NCBI GenBank assembly: GCA_036514535.1
Contig: DATBWZ010000014.1
Span: forward strand, 1 to 17,536
DNA length: 17,536 nt
Direction: 5' to 3'
From: DATBWZ01 sp036514535
GTDB lineage: Bacteria; JAMCPX01; DATBWZ01
The notes below the pieces were generated by a model. It saw only the letters and a program-made list of their open reading frames with translations, made no database searches and was not told the DNA's origin. The position numbers and the translations under genes were made by a program. Below, in pieces: positions 6,044 through 14,782 of the stretch. Position 1 is the stretch's first letter. Each line of letters begins with the position of its first letter.

Positions 6044-6988
6044 CTATAATTGCCTGCACCTTGCCTTCACAAGCAATGTAAGAACCTTGTTTACCGGCAC
6101 GGGGATGTTTTTCTTCCTGGCAAGGGCTAAGATTGCGCCATTTATGGAGTTAATCTCGGTTTTTCCCTTTTTTAAATCAGAGAGCATGGATGCGTAGTGA
6201 GAGGCTGTTGGTGGCACCAATTTTTTATAAAAATACCGGTTATATTCATCTGAGTTCTTCCAGAAGAGTTTAACCCCCATTGCTTTTGCAACGGTGAATG
6301 TTTCATCAATTACGCTGTTCATTATTTGTTTTGTAAATGGATTTTCTGCGAGCTCGCCATAGCTCCGCTGAAGCAGCGCGCTGAGAGGATTAAGCGCCGC
6401 GTTGTAAAATGCCTTTGCCCAGAGGTAGGGGATAACATCCCCCACATATTCTGCGGGCACGCCTGCGGAGTCCAGCGCATCGGATAGCTTGCGCAGCATG
6501 TTTTCGCGATATCTGTCCAGCGTTTTATGTTTGCTTCCTACCGCTGTTGGTTGTGCAATGACCGTAACCTCCACCCTGCCTGGAGATAGCGCCCTGGCTC
6601 CAAAAATCAGCCTTGCGCCTGCAACACGCTTTTTCCCTAAATGCTTCTCAAGGATCTCAATATTACCGAGCCCGTTTTGCATTGAGACGACAAGAGGGGC
6701 TCTCACTAATGTCTTCTTCATCTGCTCGGCAGCGCTTTCGGTGTCATAGGATTTGACTGTGAGTAAAATATAATCAAAATCGCCCGGCGCTGTCTTTGTC
6801 AGCAATCCTGAAAATTTTTCAGCAGGGATGAAATTCCTCCCCCAGATTCCTTTTATTGTCAGTCCTGATCTTTTAATTGCTTTGATATGCTTGTGCCTGC
6901 TGACAAGAGTCACTTCGTGTCCCGCCTTTGCAAGAAAGCCTCCGATTACGGAACCGATTGCTCCCGCGCCGAATATCAGAAATTTCAT
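6044..6988 (-). CDS. panE: 2-dehydropantoate 2-reductase (ketopantoate reductase)
   Basis: A 314-residue protein of the ApbA/PanE family, which reduces 2-dehydropantoate to D-pantoate with NADPH in pantothenate/CoA synthesis in the cytoplasm. Seen: GAGAIGS (7-13) NADP-binding loop, LTVKSYD (76-82), MQNGLGN (103-109), the catalytic lysine in WAKAFYNAALNPLSAL (K192), and TASHYASMLSDLKKGKTEIN (261-280) with E278. The family contains paralogues of uncertain substrate, so the activity is likely but not certain. The start chosen is ATG 6988, where the protein begins MKFLIFGAGAIG. An in-frame TTG at 7006 would add six lysine/glutamine-rich residues. A GAGG twelve bases upstream of the ATG is a poor ribosome-binding site. 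It is the last gene of the long minus-strand array, 19 nt after rtcB. No hairpin terminator is seen after it. Confidence 0.88.
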   Translation of the reverse strand: MKFLIFGAGAIGSVIGGFLAKAGHEVTLVSRHKHIKAIKRSGLTIKGIWGRNFIPAEKFSGLLTKTAPGDFDYILLTVKSYDTESAAEQMKKTLVRAPLVVSMQNGLGNIEILEKHLGKKRVAGARLIFGARALSPGRVEVTVIAQPTAVGSKHKTLDRYRENMLRKLSDALDSAGVPAEYVGDVIPYLWAKAFYNAALNPLSALLQRSYGELAENPFTKQIMNSVIDETFTVAKAMGVKLFWKNSDEYNRYFYKKLVPPTASHYASMLSDLKKGKTEINSINGAILALARKKNIPVPVNKVLTLLVKARCRQL

Positions 6989-7007
6989 TTTCTTTTGCTG
7001 CCTCAAT

Positions 7008-8453
7008 CTACCCCTTCACAACGCCCAGCGGGCGCAGTTTTGCCACCTTTTTCGCAAGCCCTGCGCCTGCAACAATATCAACGACCCTGCTCACGTCCTT
7101 GTAAGCTTCAGGAATCTCCTCGTTGATTGTGGCTCTTGTGGCGCCGCGGACAATAATTCCTTTGCTCCGTAATTCTTGAATAACCTGTCTGTCCTTTGAC
7201 CGGCGTATTGCCTCGTGCCTGCTCATCACCCTTCCTGCTCCGTGACAGACAGTGCCAAAAGTTTCCTCCATTGTCCTTGGTGTGCCTATGAGCACATAAG
7301 AGTATCTGCCCATATCACCCGGAATGAGTACTGGTTGTCCAATGTCCCTGTAAACGGCCGGCAATTCCTTTCTCCCGGCAGGAAAAGCCCTTGTTGCGCC
7401 TTTTCTGTGAACGATCAGCTTCATTTCCTTTCCTTCCACCAGATGTTTTTCCTTTTTGGCAATATTGTGCGCCACATCATAAACAACCCTTATGCCGAGT
7501 TGAACAGGCTTTTTGCCAAAAATCTGCTCAAATGATTCCCGGACCCAGTGGGTTATGAGTTGCCTGTTCGCAAAGGCGAAGTTTATGGCGGCAGTCATAG
7601 CGCCCAGGTATCTCTGCCCATTCTGGGAATTTATGTGTGCCCAGACCAATTGCCTGTCTGGCAATTCTTCGCCGTGGCTCTGCGGATAATTTTGTAATTC
7701 TCTCAGGTAATCATCGCAGATCTGGTATCCGAATCCCCTTGACCCGGTGTGGACAAGAACAGTCATTCCATTTTTGAACAGCCCCAGTGCCGAGGCGAGT
7801 TTTTCGTCATATATCTCCTCTACGAATCCTATTTCTATAAAATGGTTTCCAGAGCCCAATGTTCCCAGTTGGTCCCGGCCCCTGTCCATTGCCCTCTTGC
7901 TGACATAATCGGGAATTGCGCCTTCGCAGACGCCTCCCTCCTCAATCCTCTCAGCGTCCTCGTTAAATCCGAACCCGATCCGGATTATCTCCCTGGCGCC
8001 GTTGAGCATAACCTTTTTAAGATCGGCATCGGAGAATCGCATATCCTTCCGGTGCGAACCCACGCCTGAGGGCACATTTCTGAATGCAGCGTCAACGAGT
8101 TTTTCTATATGCGGCTCAATCTCTTTTCTCTCAAGGTCGGTTCTGAGCAGTCTTACTCCGCAGTTTATATCGTATCCAACCCCGCCCGGGGAAATTATCC
8201 CTGTACTTGCATCAAAGGCCGCAATGCCGCCTATAGGGAATCCATACCCGGCGTGTATATCCGGCATTGCGAGGGATGCAGAAACAATTCCGGGAAGTTT
8301 CGCGACATTTACAACCTGCCGTAATGATTCGTCTTTTCTGATTTCATTAAGCATTTTTTCATCGGCGTATATGATCCCCGGCACCTTCATCTTTTTTTCC
8401 CGGGGTATCTCCCATTTGAAATCGTTTATCTTTTTAATTTTTATTTCACCCAT
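7008..8453 (-). CDS. rtcB: tRNA-splicing/repair RNA ligase RtcB
   Basis: A 481-residue RtcB, full length. RtcB joins 2',3'-cyclic phosphate (or 3'-phosphate) and 5'-OH RNA ends using GTP and Mn2+; in bacteria it acts in RNA repair. Seen: MPDIHAGYGFPIGG (63-76), GVGYDINCGVRLL with metal-binding C98, LGSGNHFIEIG (199-209), HTGSRG (235-240), YDVAHN with H329, and CHGAGR with H404, the residue that is guanylylated in the archaeal enzyme. All active-site positions are intact. The start ATG 8453 is preceded by GAAGGAGG six bases upstream, the best ribosome-binding site in the window. The archease stop lies 12 nt upstream, so the activator and ligase are made together. Confidence 0.97.
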   Translation of the reverse strand: MGEIKIKKINDFKWEIPREKKMKVPGIIYADEKMLNEIRKDESLRQVVNVAKLPGIVSASLAMPDIHAGYGFPIGGIAAFDASTGIISPGGVGYDINCGVRLLRTDLERKEIEPHIEKLVDAAFRNVPSGVGSHRKDMRFSDADLKKVMLNGAREIIRIGFGFNEDAERIEEGGVCEGAIPDYVSKRAMDRGRDQLGTLGSGNHFIEIGFVEEIYDEKLASALGLFKNGMTVLVHTGSRGFGYQICDDYLRELQNYPQSHGEELPDRQLVWAHINSQNGQRYLGAMTAAINFAFANRQLITHWVRESFEQIFGKKPVQLGIRVVYDVAHNIAKKEKHLVEGKEMKLIVHRKGATRAFPAGRKELPAVYRDIGQPVLIPGDMGRYSYVLIGTPRTMEETFGTVCHGAGRVMSRHEAIRRSKDRQVIQELRSKGIIVRGATRATINEEIPEAYKDVSRVVDIVAGAGLAKKVAKLRPLGVVKG

Positions 8454-8465
8454 TCATGACCTCCT

Positions 8466-8888
8466 TCATACGTCAAAAATAACCCTGACAGCGAACCCGG
8501 TTTTTTTTCTCGTAATGTTTAGATTATGATAAGTAACGGCTTTTATCTCCTGTTTTAATGAATGTATTCCTGGGTCAAATTTGAAAAAGGTTGTCTCTGC
8601 GGTTAGTTTTTTTGTGGTAAGTTTTTTAATAGCCGCTCCATTGTAGATCAGTCCGCCTACGTAGAAATTGTAAAGGATCTCCTGAAGCCAATTGACCAAC
8701 AGTGCGTTGCGGTCTATTGCATTTACGGTGATATGATGCATGACTGTTTTGCCCCCTTTTTTAACTATGATCATCTGATCAATCAGGGCATGGGCTGAGG
8801 TAAGATAGAGATCTCTCAGCGTTTTTGCCGTAACTTCAATGCAGATATCGGCGGTATGCGGAATTAATCTATATTCTGTTTTTTTCAC
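8466..8888 (-). CDS. Archease, RtcB activator
   Basis: A 140-residue archease. Archease speeds guanylylation of RtcB and allows multiple turnovers. Seen: IPHTADI near the N-terminus, the family's signature and metal/GTP-linked acidic site, LLVNWLQEILY in the middle, and EIKAVTYHNLNI near the C-terminus, all in archease order. The GTG at 8888 is preferred because it overlaps the stop of the deacetylase gene in a GTGA arrangement. A TTG at 8900 would add EKVV and is the alternative. Both are rare start codons with modest ribosome-binding sequence (GGAAAAGG just upstream), which suggests lower, coupled translation compared with rtcB. The gene order deacetylase - archease - rtcB is tight and in one direction. 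Confidence 0.92.
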   Translation of the reverse strand: MKKTEYRLIPHTADICIEVTAKTLRDLYLTSAHALIDQMIIVKKGGKTVMHHITVNAIDRNALLVNWLQEILYNFYVGGLIYNGAAIKKLTTKKLTAETTFFKFDPGIHSLKQEIKAVTYHNLNITRKKTGFAVRVIFDV

Positions 8889-9907
8889 AACCTTTTCCAA
8901 AAGCGCTTATGGACTTTTATTACATTTTCAATTGTTGAAAACACCTCACTGCTTGGTCTTCCATCAGGCTCAAACTGCTTTCCTTTCAGCGCTTCAATAA
9001 CTGCGCGAATGGATTCCCGTAAAGCATTTAAATTGTACCCCCCCTCAAGGCAAAACGCCAGTCTGCCCATTGCCGTTTTATCGGCAAGGTTTTTTACAAT
9101 GCCGGCAAGATACCCGAATCCGGCGTCAGTAAGCTTCATGCCTCCAAGCGGATCGTCCCTGTGAGCGTCAAAGCCTGCGGAGACAAGCACGAATTCCGGA
9201 GAATACTCCTCGGCAACAGGAACAAGGATTCTCTTGAATGTCTCTGCGTAATCAGCGTTTATCATCCCTGCCGGAAGCGGGACATTTACATTAAATCCCT
9301 CACCATCTCCGCTGCCGAATTCACCAATTGCGCCAGTCCCTGGATAGTAGGGGTACTGATGGGTTGAAAAGTACAGTACTGATGGATTAGTATAGAACGC
9401 CCACTGCGTTCCGTTGCCGTGGTGGAGATCCCAGTCAATAATGAGGATTTTCTTCATCTTGTGCCTATGGATCAGATAACTTGCTGCTATTGCTGCATTG
9501 TTAAAGATGCAGAAGCCCATTGCCCTGTCAGTTTCGGCATGATGGCCAGGCGGACGCAGGAATGCAAAGGCCGAGTTTACCCTTCCGCCTGCAACTGCGT
9601 CGGCAGAGACAATAGCTCCTCCAGCGGCAAGGAGTGCAATACGGAAGGAATCCGGCGAATAGTAGGTGTCGGCGTCAAAAATTCCAGCGTTTCCCTCTGT
9701 GGATTTTGCTTCTCTGAAGTATTCTGGCGTATGCACCATGGTAATTTCTTCTTCGGTTGCTATTCGTGGAGTTAGACCGACAAGAGAATCATCCTTATAT
9801 TTATCAAGCCAGTCGTAAATCGCCCTTAGCCTTTCCGGATTTTCAGGATGATACCCCTCAGCCCTGTGACCGAGATACGCTTTGTCCCTTACTATACCTA
9901 TTTTCAT
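8885..9907 (-). CDS. Histone-deacetylase-family hydrolase (AcuC/acetylpolyamine deacetylase type)
   Basis: A 340-residue arginase/deacetylase-fold enzyme. Seen: RPPGHHAE with the paired histidines (H122, H123), DWDLHHGNGT with zinc ligands D160 and H162, GFDAHRDDPLGG with zinc ligand D247, and EGGYNL with the transition-state tyrosine (Y291). All catalytic residues are present, so it should be an active Zn-dependent deacetylase of acetyl-lysine or an acetylated small molecule such as a polyamine; the substrate is not readable from sequence. The ATG at 9907 is 39 nt after the permease stop, the widest gap in the array, and has no strong ribosome-binding site. Its last four bases overlap the archease start. 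Confidence 0.94.
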   Translation of the reverse strand: MKIGIVRDKAYLGHRAEGYHPENPERLRAIYDWLDKYKDDSLVGLTPRIATEEEITMVHTPEYFREAKSTEGNAGIFDADTYYSPDSFRIALLAAGGAIVSADAVAGGRVNSAFAFLRPPGHHAETDRAMGFCIFNNAAIAASYLIHRHKMKKILIIDWDLHHGNGTQWAFYTNPSVLYFSTHQYPYYPGTGAIGEFGSGDGEGFNVNVPLPAGMINADYAETFKRILVPVAEEYSPEFVLVSAGFDAHRDDPLGGMKLTDAGFGYLAGIVKNLADKTAMGRLAFCLEGGYNLNALRESIRAVIEALKGKQFEPDGRPSSEVFSTIENVIKVHKRFWKRL

Positions 9908-9914
9908 AAATATT

Positions 9915-9923
9915 ATTTTAACA
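9915..9923 (-). promoter_or_regulatory. Weak candidate internal promoter before the deacetylase gene
   Basis: On the minus strand this reads TGTTAAAAT, one mismatch from an extended -10, ending seven bases before the ATG at 9907. No -35 is evident. The 39-nt gap is the only one in the array large enough to hold a promoter. It could separate the RNA-repair genes from the lysine genes, but read-through is equally possible. Confidence 0.25.
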
Positions 9924-9946
9924 CTGAAAGGTTAATCAGGAAATTT

Positions 9947-11005
9947 TTAAGTGGATCGCTGCTGGTATTCTTCCAGGTAAATTCGTGTGAGCGCAATAAA
10001 GAGCGCAAGGAACGCAGGTCCAAGAAAGATTCCTGTAATTCCGAATATCTTCATTCCCCCAAGTATTGATAAAAAGAGGAATAGGAATGGCAATTTCGTT
10101 TTCTCGCCTATCAGGATTGGTTTTAAAAAATTGTCTATTGAACTGACCAGCAGCACTCCCCATATTATCAGCCCAATGGCTTTTCCGATACTTCCCAGCC
10201 AAAAGAGGTATATGGCTGCTGGTATCCATATGATTGCCGCGCCTGCAAACGGGAGAAGAGCGGTGAATACAGTGGTTACTCCGAAGATAACCGGATATGG
10301 CATCCCGAATATCCAGAAGCCTATTGCCAGCAGCAGACCCTGGACAACGGCTGTCAATATCATGCCGTTTACAACAGCAGAGAGCGTCTCCTGGAGACTG
10401 AAGAGGAGATGCTCCTTTTTTTCTTCCGGGAGCGGCAATATGCGTTTGACACTACTGACAATTTTTTCTCCGTCCCTCAGGAAAAAAAACACAGAGATCA
10501 AAGTTATAATGAATTTAAATAAGAAGATGCCTGAATGCTTGAAAAACGACTGCGCCTGCGTCAGGATGAATTTACTTGTTCCCTCTGCGGCACCCACTAA
10601 AAATCCTTCGGTTTTTTCAATGGATGCAGACTGAGAAAATTTGCCGATGATTTTGCCAATGTGTGTGTCCTTTATTTTCTCCACCATCTGTACAACATTA
10701 ATCTTCAGGAGGGGCTCCTTGTACCTGTTGAAGGCATCAACTGTTTCTGATGCAAGCAAAAATATGACAAGCACTGCCGGGATTATTATTACAAAGGAGA
10801 CAAAAAAAGTATACAGCAACGCAACAAGAGAGGCTTTACCCTTTACCATCCTTTTTGTAAACCCATACAGTGGATATATAACGATCACTATCAGAATTGC
10901 CCAGAAAAGGGGGATGAAAAATGGCTTAAGTATTATTATAAGGACATAAATTACCAGGGCAAAGGTGACTAAAAATATAGCAGAAATAATTCCTCGCTGT
11001 TCCAT
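9947..11005 (-). CDS. AI-2E/PerM-family inner-membrane permease
   Basis: A 352-residue polytopic membrane protein of the AI-2E transporter (TqsA/YdiK/PerM) family. Seen: a hydrophobic hairpin in the first 50 residues (IFLVTFALVIYVLIIIL), a third segment near 60-85, a long soluble stretch of about 90-150, FFFLRDGEKI, a cluster of hydrophobic segments through the C-terminal half, and GIFLGPAFLAL near the end, as in family members. Members export small molecules or act as Na+/H+ antiporters, and the substrate here is unknown. The start is set at ATG 11005, which overlaps the dapB stop (TGATG), because the protein then begins just before the first membrane segment. A longer frame from 11062 would lie inside dapB. 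Position after dapB suggests co-transcription, but a role in lysine metabolism is not shown. Confidence 0.88.
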   Translation of the reverse strand: MEQRGIISAIFLVTFALVIYVLIIILKPFFIPLFWAILIVIVIYPLYGFTKRMVKGKASLVALLYTFFVSFVIIIPAVLVIFLLASETVDAFNRYKEPLLKINVVQMVEKIKDTHIGKIIGKFSQSASIEKTEGFLVGAAEGTSKFILTQAQSFFKHSGIFLFKFIITLISVFFFLRDGEKIVSSVKRILPLPEEKKEHLLFSLQETLSAVVNGMILTAVVQGLLLAIGFWIFGMPYPVIFGVTTVFTALLPFAGAAIIWIPAAIYLFWLGSIGKAIGLIIWGVLLVSSIDNFLKPILIGEKTKLPFLFLFLSILGGMKIFGITGIFLGPAFLALFIALTRIYLEEYQQRST

Positions 11006-11799
11006 CAGATTCCAAGTACATCTTTCATGCTGTAGAGGGCTGGTTTCTTTCCTGATAGCCATTTTGCAGCGAGGATGGCGCCCCGGGCAAAGTTCTCCCT
11101 GCTCGTGACCCGGTGGGTAAACTCAATCCGTTCGCCATCTGTTGCGAAGAGCACTGTATGATCACCGATTATATCGCCGGCGCGGATCACCTGCATCCCT
11201 ATCTCCTCCCTTTTCCGTTCGCCAGTAAATCCTTTCCTTCCAAAAACGGCAGACGCCTGAAAATCCCTCTTAAGGGCAGAAGCAACAATTTCTCCCAGTC
11301 TTATGGCTGTTCCGCTTGGCGCATCCTTCTTATATTTATGGTGCGCTTCAATGATCTCCACATCGTATTCATCGCCCAGCGCCAGGGCTGCCTTTTCAAC
11401 CAAAACAAAAAGTAAATTCATTCCTATGCTCATATTGGGAGAGAGGATAATGGGAATTATCCCTGCTGATTTTTGAATACGTTCTTTTTCCTGCTCCTTA
11501 AAACCAGTAGTTCCTATAACCATAGGCATTTTAAGCCTGACAGCATGTTCAAGCAGTGAAATGGTTGCCTTGATTGTTGTAAAATCAATGATGGCATCTC
11601 CCTTTATGTTTTCCAGTGAATCAACCACAGGGATGCCGGCTTCTCCGGCGCCGAGCATTCTTCCTGCATCCTTGCCGATCCAGGGATGCCCTTTCCGCTC
11701 AAGCGCACCTGAAAGCTTCAATGTGCTGTCCGAAAGGATGCGGCTGGCAATGATATTACCCATTCTTCCTGCAATTCCGGAAACGACAATGCTCAGCAA
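11005..11799 (-). CDS. dapB: 4-hydroxy-tetrahydrodipicolinate reductase
   Basis: A 264-residue DapB, which reduces hydroxytetrahydrodipicolinate with NAD(P)H in the diaminopimelate/lysine pathway. Seen: VSGIAGRMG (6-14) nucleotide-binding loop, IDFTT (71-75), IGTTGF (95-100), SPNMSIGMN (120-128), and EAHHKYKKDAPSGTA (151-165) with the catalytic histidine H154 and lysine K158 four residues apart, as in E. coli. The start is TTG 11799, six bases after AAAGGAG, which lies inside the last codons of dapA. No ATG near the N-terminus would keep the GIAGRMG loop. It is three bases downstream of the dapA stop and overlaps the permease start by one base. Confidence 0.96.
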   Translation of the reverse strand: MLSIVVSGIAGRMGNIIASRILSDSTLKLSGALERKGHPWIGKDAGRMLGAGEAGIPVVDSLENIKGDAIIDFTTIKATISLLEHAVRLKMPMVIGTTGFKEQEKERIQKSAGIIPIILSPNMSIGMNLLFVLVEKAALALGDEYDVEIIEAHHKYKKDAPSGTAIRLGEIVASALKRDFQASAVFGRKGFTGERKREEIGMQVIRAGDIIGDHTVLFATDGERIEFTHRVTSRENFARGAILAAKWLSGKKPALYSMKDVLGI

Positions 11800-11802
11800 T
11801 TT

Positions 11803-12681
11803 TTACTCCTTTAAAAGATTGTGTTCTTTAAGAGCTTTCTTCAGTTTCTGAAGGTTGCCCTCTGATATTTGACAGAGCGGGAGACGCATTTCCGGAGATG
11901 CCATTCCCATCAGCGCAAGACCAGTTTTTACAGGGATTGGATTAGTCTCCACGAACATTGCCCTGTTCATGTTCCAAAGTTTATAATGAAGTTCAAGGGC
12001 TTTTTTGTAATCTCCTTTGAGATAGGCATTGACCATTCCCGATACATCTTTCGGCGCAACATTCGCCGTTACCGAAATGACACCCATGCCCCCGACAGAT
12101 AAAATTGGAAGGGTTGTGAAGTCATCGCCCGAAAGGACCGCAAAATCTTTAGGACAAAGATTAATTACATCCGAGACTTGTTTCAAGTCTCCGGTCGCTT
12201 CCTTGATTGCCACAATGTTTTTCAATTCTGCAAGCCTTGCAACGGTCTCTGGCAGCATGTTCACCCCCGTTCTACCCGGAACATTGTACAGGACGATCGG
12301 AATATTTGTGTTTTCCGAAACAGACTTGAAATGCTGGTAAAGCCCCTCCTGCGTCGGCTTGTTGTAATATGGCGTAATCAATAATGCTCCGTCCGCACCC
12401 GCCTTTTCGGCGTGTTTGCTCAGCCTTATTGCTTCCTGTGTTGAATTTGATCCGCTTCCTGCAATTACAAAAATTCTTTTGTTGACATGTTCAATTGTAA
12501 TGTCCACCACCCTTTGATGTTCTTCATGGGAGAGTGTGGCTGATTCGCCTGTGGTTCCGCAGGGGACTATTCCATCCACGCCGTTTTGTATCAGAAAATC
12601 AATAAGTTTTTTGAGCGCCTTTTCATCAATTTTTCCATTCTGAAATGGCGTTATAATTGCTACAGTTGTTCCCCTGAACAT
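11803..12681 (-). CDS. dapA: 4-hydroxy-tetrahydrodipicolinate synthase
   Basis: A 292-residue DapA that condenses pyruvate with aspartate semialdehyde, the first committed step toward diaminopimelate and lysine. Seen: PCGTTGESATL with T43 and T44, ITPYYNKPTQEG with Y106, LYNVPGRTG with Y132, and AIKEATGD with the Schiff-base lysine K160. Each is one residue before the E. coli position, so the whole active site is present. The ATG at 12681 is preceded by a strong purine run containing GGAGGAGGG. It follows dapF after 15 nt and precedes dapB by 3 nt. The enzyme family is commonly inhibited by lysine; nothing in the sequence shows whether this one is. Confidence 0.97.
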   Translation of the reverse strand: MFRGTTVAIITPFQNGKIDEKALKKLIDFLIQNGVDGIVPCGTTGESATLSHEEHQRVVDITIEHVNKRIFVIAGSGSNSTQEAIRLSKHAEKAGADGALLITPYYNKPTQEGLYQHFKSVSENTNIPIVLYNVPGRTGVNMLPETVARLAELKNIVAIKEATGDLKQVSDVINLCPKDFAVLSGDDFTTLPILSVGGMGVISVTANVAPKDVSGMVNAYLKGDYKKALELHYKLWNMNRAMFVETNPIPVKTGLALMGMASPEMRLPLCQISEGNLQKLKKALKEHNLLKE

Positions 12682-12696
12682 ACCCTCCTCCGATTC

Positions 12697-13524
12697 CTAA
12701 ATCTCTATCTCTCCGCTGTAAACCTCTACTGCTGGACCGGAGAGGTACACATGCTCATCCTTGCCCCAGGTTACAGTGAGGTCTCCGCCGAGAAGGCGAA
12801 CCTTGACTTTTTTATCTGTTTTTCCATTGAGAATGGAGGAAACTACAGATGCGCATGCTCCGGAGCCGCAGGCAAGTGTTTCGCCCGCGCCTCTCTCCCA
12901 TACGCGCATTTTTACCTCCTTTTTGTTCAGAATTGATACAAATTCTACATTGACGCCCTTGGGAAATATAGGGCTCTTCTCTATCAGTGGCCCATAGAGC
13001 CGTACCGGAAAAAGCTCCAGATTATCAACAAAAATAACACAGTGAGGATTGCCCATGCTTACACAGGTAATTTTGAATGTTTTATCCTTGGCCTGAAAAT
13101 TTCTGTTTACAACCATGCCATTGAGATTAACAGGAATATCTTTGCCGTCCAGTTTTGGTTTTCCCATGTCTACATTGTAATCCTTTTTTTCTTTTCTGAC
13201 GCGGATAATTCCAGCAGGGGTCTCTATGTTAAGTTCGTTTTTCTGAGTAAATTTTTTATCTACGAGATACTTTGCCAGGCATCGTAATCCGTTTCCGCAC
13301 ATCTCAGCTTCGCTGCCGTCCTTATTGAAAATTCTGACCCTGAAATCCGCTTTTTTTGATTGCAGCAGGAGCAGTAGCTGGTCTGCGCCAATTCCGAACC
13401 TTCTGTCGCAGAGCCACTTGATTGTATCGTTTTTCGGGAGGAAGGCGTTTTTTATTCCATTGACGATAATTATATCGTTGCCGGTTCCGTGATACTTTGC
13501 AAATTTAAGCAGTTTTTTTGCCAT
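12697..13524 (-). CDS. dapF: Diaminopimelate epimerase
   Basis: A 275-residue DapF that interconverts LL- and meso-diaminopimelate, giving the meso form for peptidoglycan and for LysA. Seen: KYHGTGNDIIIV (10-21), AEMCGNGLRC with catalytic C76, MGNPHCVIF (157-165), and ETLACGSGACA with the second catalytic cysteine C219. Both halves of the pseudo-symmetric fold are complete. The ATG at 13524 is one base after the lysA stop, with GGAAGGG inside lysA serving as ribosome-binding site. Having dapA, dapB, dapF and lysA without dapD, dapE or dapL means the middle steps (succinylase route or LL-DAP aminotransferase) are encoded elsewhere or beyond the window. Confidence 0.97.
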   Translation of the reverse strand: MAKKLLKFAKYHGTGNDIIIVNGIKNAFLPKNDTIKWLCDRRFGIGADQLLLLLQSKKADFRVRIFNKDGSEAEMCGNGLRCLAKYLVDKKFTQKNELNIETPAGIIRVRKEKKDYNVDMGKPKLDGKDIPVNLNGMVVNRNFQAKDKTFKITCVSMGNPHCVIFVDNLELFPVRLYGPLIEKSPIFPKGVNVEFVSILNKKEVKMRVWERGAGETLACGSGACASVVSSILNGKTDKKVKVRLLGGDLTVTWGKDEHVYLSGPAVEVYSGEIEI

Positions 13525-13525
13525 G

Positions 13526-14779
13526 CTAACCCTTCCTGAGAAAGATCTTTTCGCCGCGGATCAGGTCTGGATATGTTTCCCTGCTCCGAATTATTCTGTA
13601 TTTGCTTCCATCCACAACGACCTCCGCTGCTCTGCCCCGTGAGTTATAATTGCTGGACATGGAAAAGCCATATGCCCCTGTGCCCATTATTGCCAGAAGA
13701 TCATCTCTTCTGACATCGGCAATCATCCTTTCTTTAGCGAAAAAATCCCCTGATTCGCAGATCGGACCTACAACATCGGCTACAATGGTATGTTCCTTCT
13801 GGTCAACAGGAACAATTTCCTGGAATGCGCCGTATAATGCCGGCCTGATCAGGTCGTTCATCCCTGCATCCACAATGATGAATTTTTTTGCAGAGTTTTC
13901 CTTTCTGTATATAACTTTTGTCACTAATATTCCTGCATTTCCGACAATAACCCTTCCCGGCTCGGTAATGAGCGCGCCTTTCCATCCCTTCAGTTCCTTT
14001 ATTAACGCTGATGCATATTCTCTGGGATGGGGAGGATCCTCTTCATCATATGTTATTCCTAATCCCCCCCCGATGTCAAGATACTTTATATTCACTGCAC
14101 CTTTCTTGATTTCAGAGATTATTCCATGAAGCCTTCTTATCGTTTCAATAAAAGGGGTCAGCATTGTGATCTGTGAACCGATATGCGCATCAATGCCAGC
14201 GAAGTTTAAATGTTTGTATCTTTTCGCGTGGCTATAGATTCCTATTGCTTTCTGAAATGGGACTCCGAATTTGTTAATTTTTGCTCCCGTGGATATGTAA
14301 TGGTGTGTTTGGAGCACTATATCAGGATTAATGCGCAGAGACACAGGAGCCTTTTTTTTCAGTTTTCCTGCCACCTCATTAATGACCGACAGTTCCTCTT
14401 CGGATTCTGCATTAAAAAGTAAAATTCCTGCCTTAAGAGCCTCTTTGATTTCCATTTCTGTTTTTCCTACGCCGGAAAAGACAATCTTTTTTGGCGGAAT
14501 GCCTCCTTTAAGGGCTCTGAACAACTCGCCGCCGGAAACTACATCTGCGCCGCTGCCCATTGAAGCGAAGAGGGATATAAGTGAAAGATTTGAATTAGCC
14601 TTAACTGAGTAACAAGTTATGTGGGATATAGGTTTAAAGGGCTCGTCAAATTCTTTGAAGTGCCGCTTAAGCGTCCTGCTGCTGTAAATGTAGAGCGGTG
14701 TGCCGGCTTCGCGCACTATTTTTTTAATTGGTACTTCCTCGCAATACAATTCGTTGTTTCTGTAATTGAAAAAATTCAC
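13526..14779 (-). CDS. lysA: Diaminopimelate decarboxylase
   Basis: A 417-residue PLP enzyme that decarboxylates meso-diaminopimelate to L-lysine, the last step of the pathway. Seen: CYSVKAN with the PLP lysine K60, DAHIGSQI with H199, DIGGGLG (235-241) phosphate-binding loop, EPGR (273-276), GPICESGD with the dimer-interface cysteine C341, and GAYGFSMSSNYNSR with Y370. Order and length match LysA and not arginine or ornithine decarboxylases. The start is GTG 14779 with GGAGG six bases upstream, formed by the last codons of the lipoprotein gene three bases before. A C-run at 14065-14072 on the plus strand is simply the glycine codons of GGGLG. Confidence 0.97.
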   Translation of the reverse strand: MNFFNYRNNELYCEEVPIKKIVREAGTPLYIYSSRTLKRHFKEFDEPFKPISHITCYSVKANSNLSLISLFASMGSGADVVSGGELFRALKGGIPPKKIVFSGVGKTEMEIKEALKAGILLFNAESEEELSVINEVAGKLKKKAPVSLRINPDIVLQTHHYISTGAKINKFGVPFQKAIGIYSHAKRYKHLNFAGIDAHIGSQITMLTPFIETIRRLHGIISEIKKGAVNIKYLDIGGGLGITYDEEDPPHPREYASALIKELKGWKGALITEPGRVIVGNAGILVTKVIYRKENSAKKFIIVDAGMNDLIRPALYGAFQEIVPVDQKEHTIVADVVGPICESGDFFAKERMIADVRRDDLLAIMGTGAYGFSMSSNYNSRGRAAEVVVDGSKYRIIRSRETYPDLIRGEKIFLRKG

Positions 14780-14782
14780 CTT

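Noticed and set aside
8002..8529. A 175-codon plus-strand open frame opposite rtcB and archease.
   Set aside because: It covers the conserved C98 region of RtcB in antisense and shows no protein features of its own.
9987..10634. A 215-codon plus-strand open frame opposite the AI-2E/PerM permease gene.
   Set aside because: It mirrors the permease coding strand, has no ribosome-binding site or recognisable domain, and the permease reads as a full family member.
11006..11062. Upstream extension of the permease to a start inside dapB.
   Set aside because: It would overlap dapB by 58 bases, while the ATG at 11005 gives a typical TGATG overlap and starts just before the first membrane helix.
14065..14072. 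C-tract that resembles the palindromic element at 3621.
   Set aside because: It encodes the conserved GGGLG loop of LysA and has no matching G-tract nearby; the C-tract near 9039-9045 likewise encodes EGGYN of the deacetylase.
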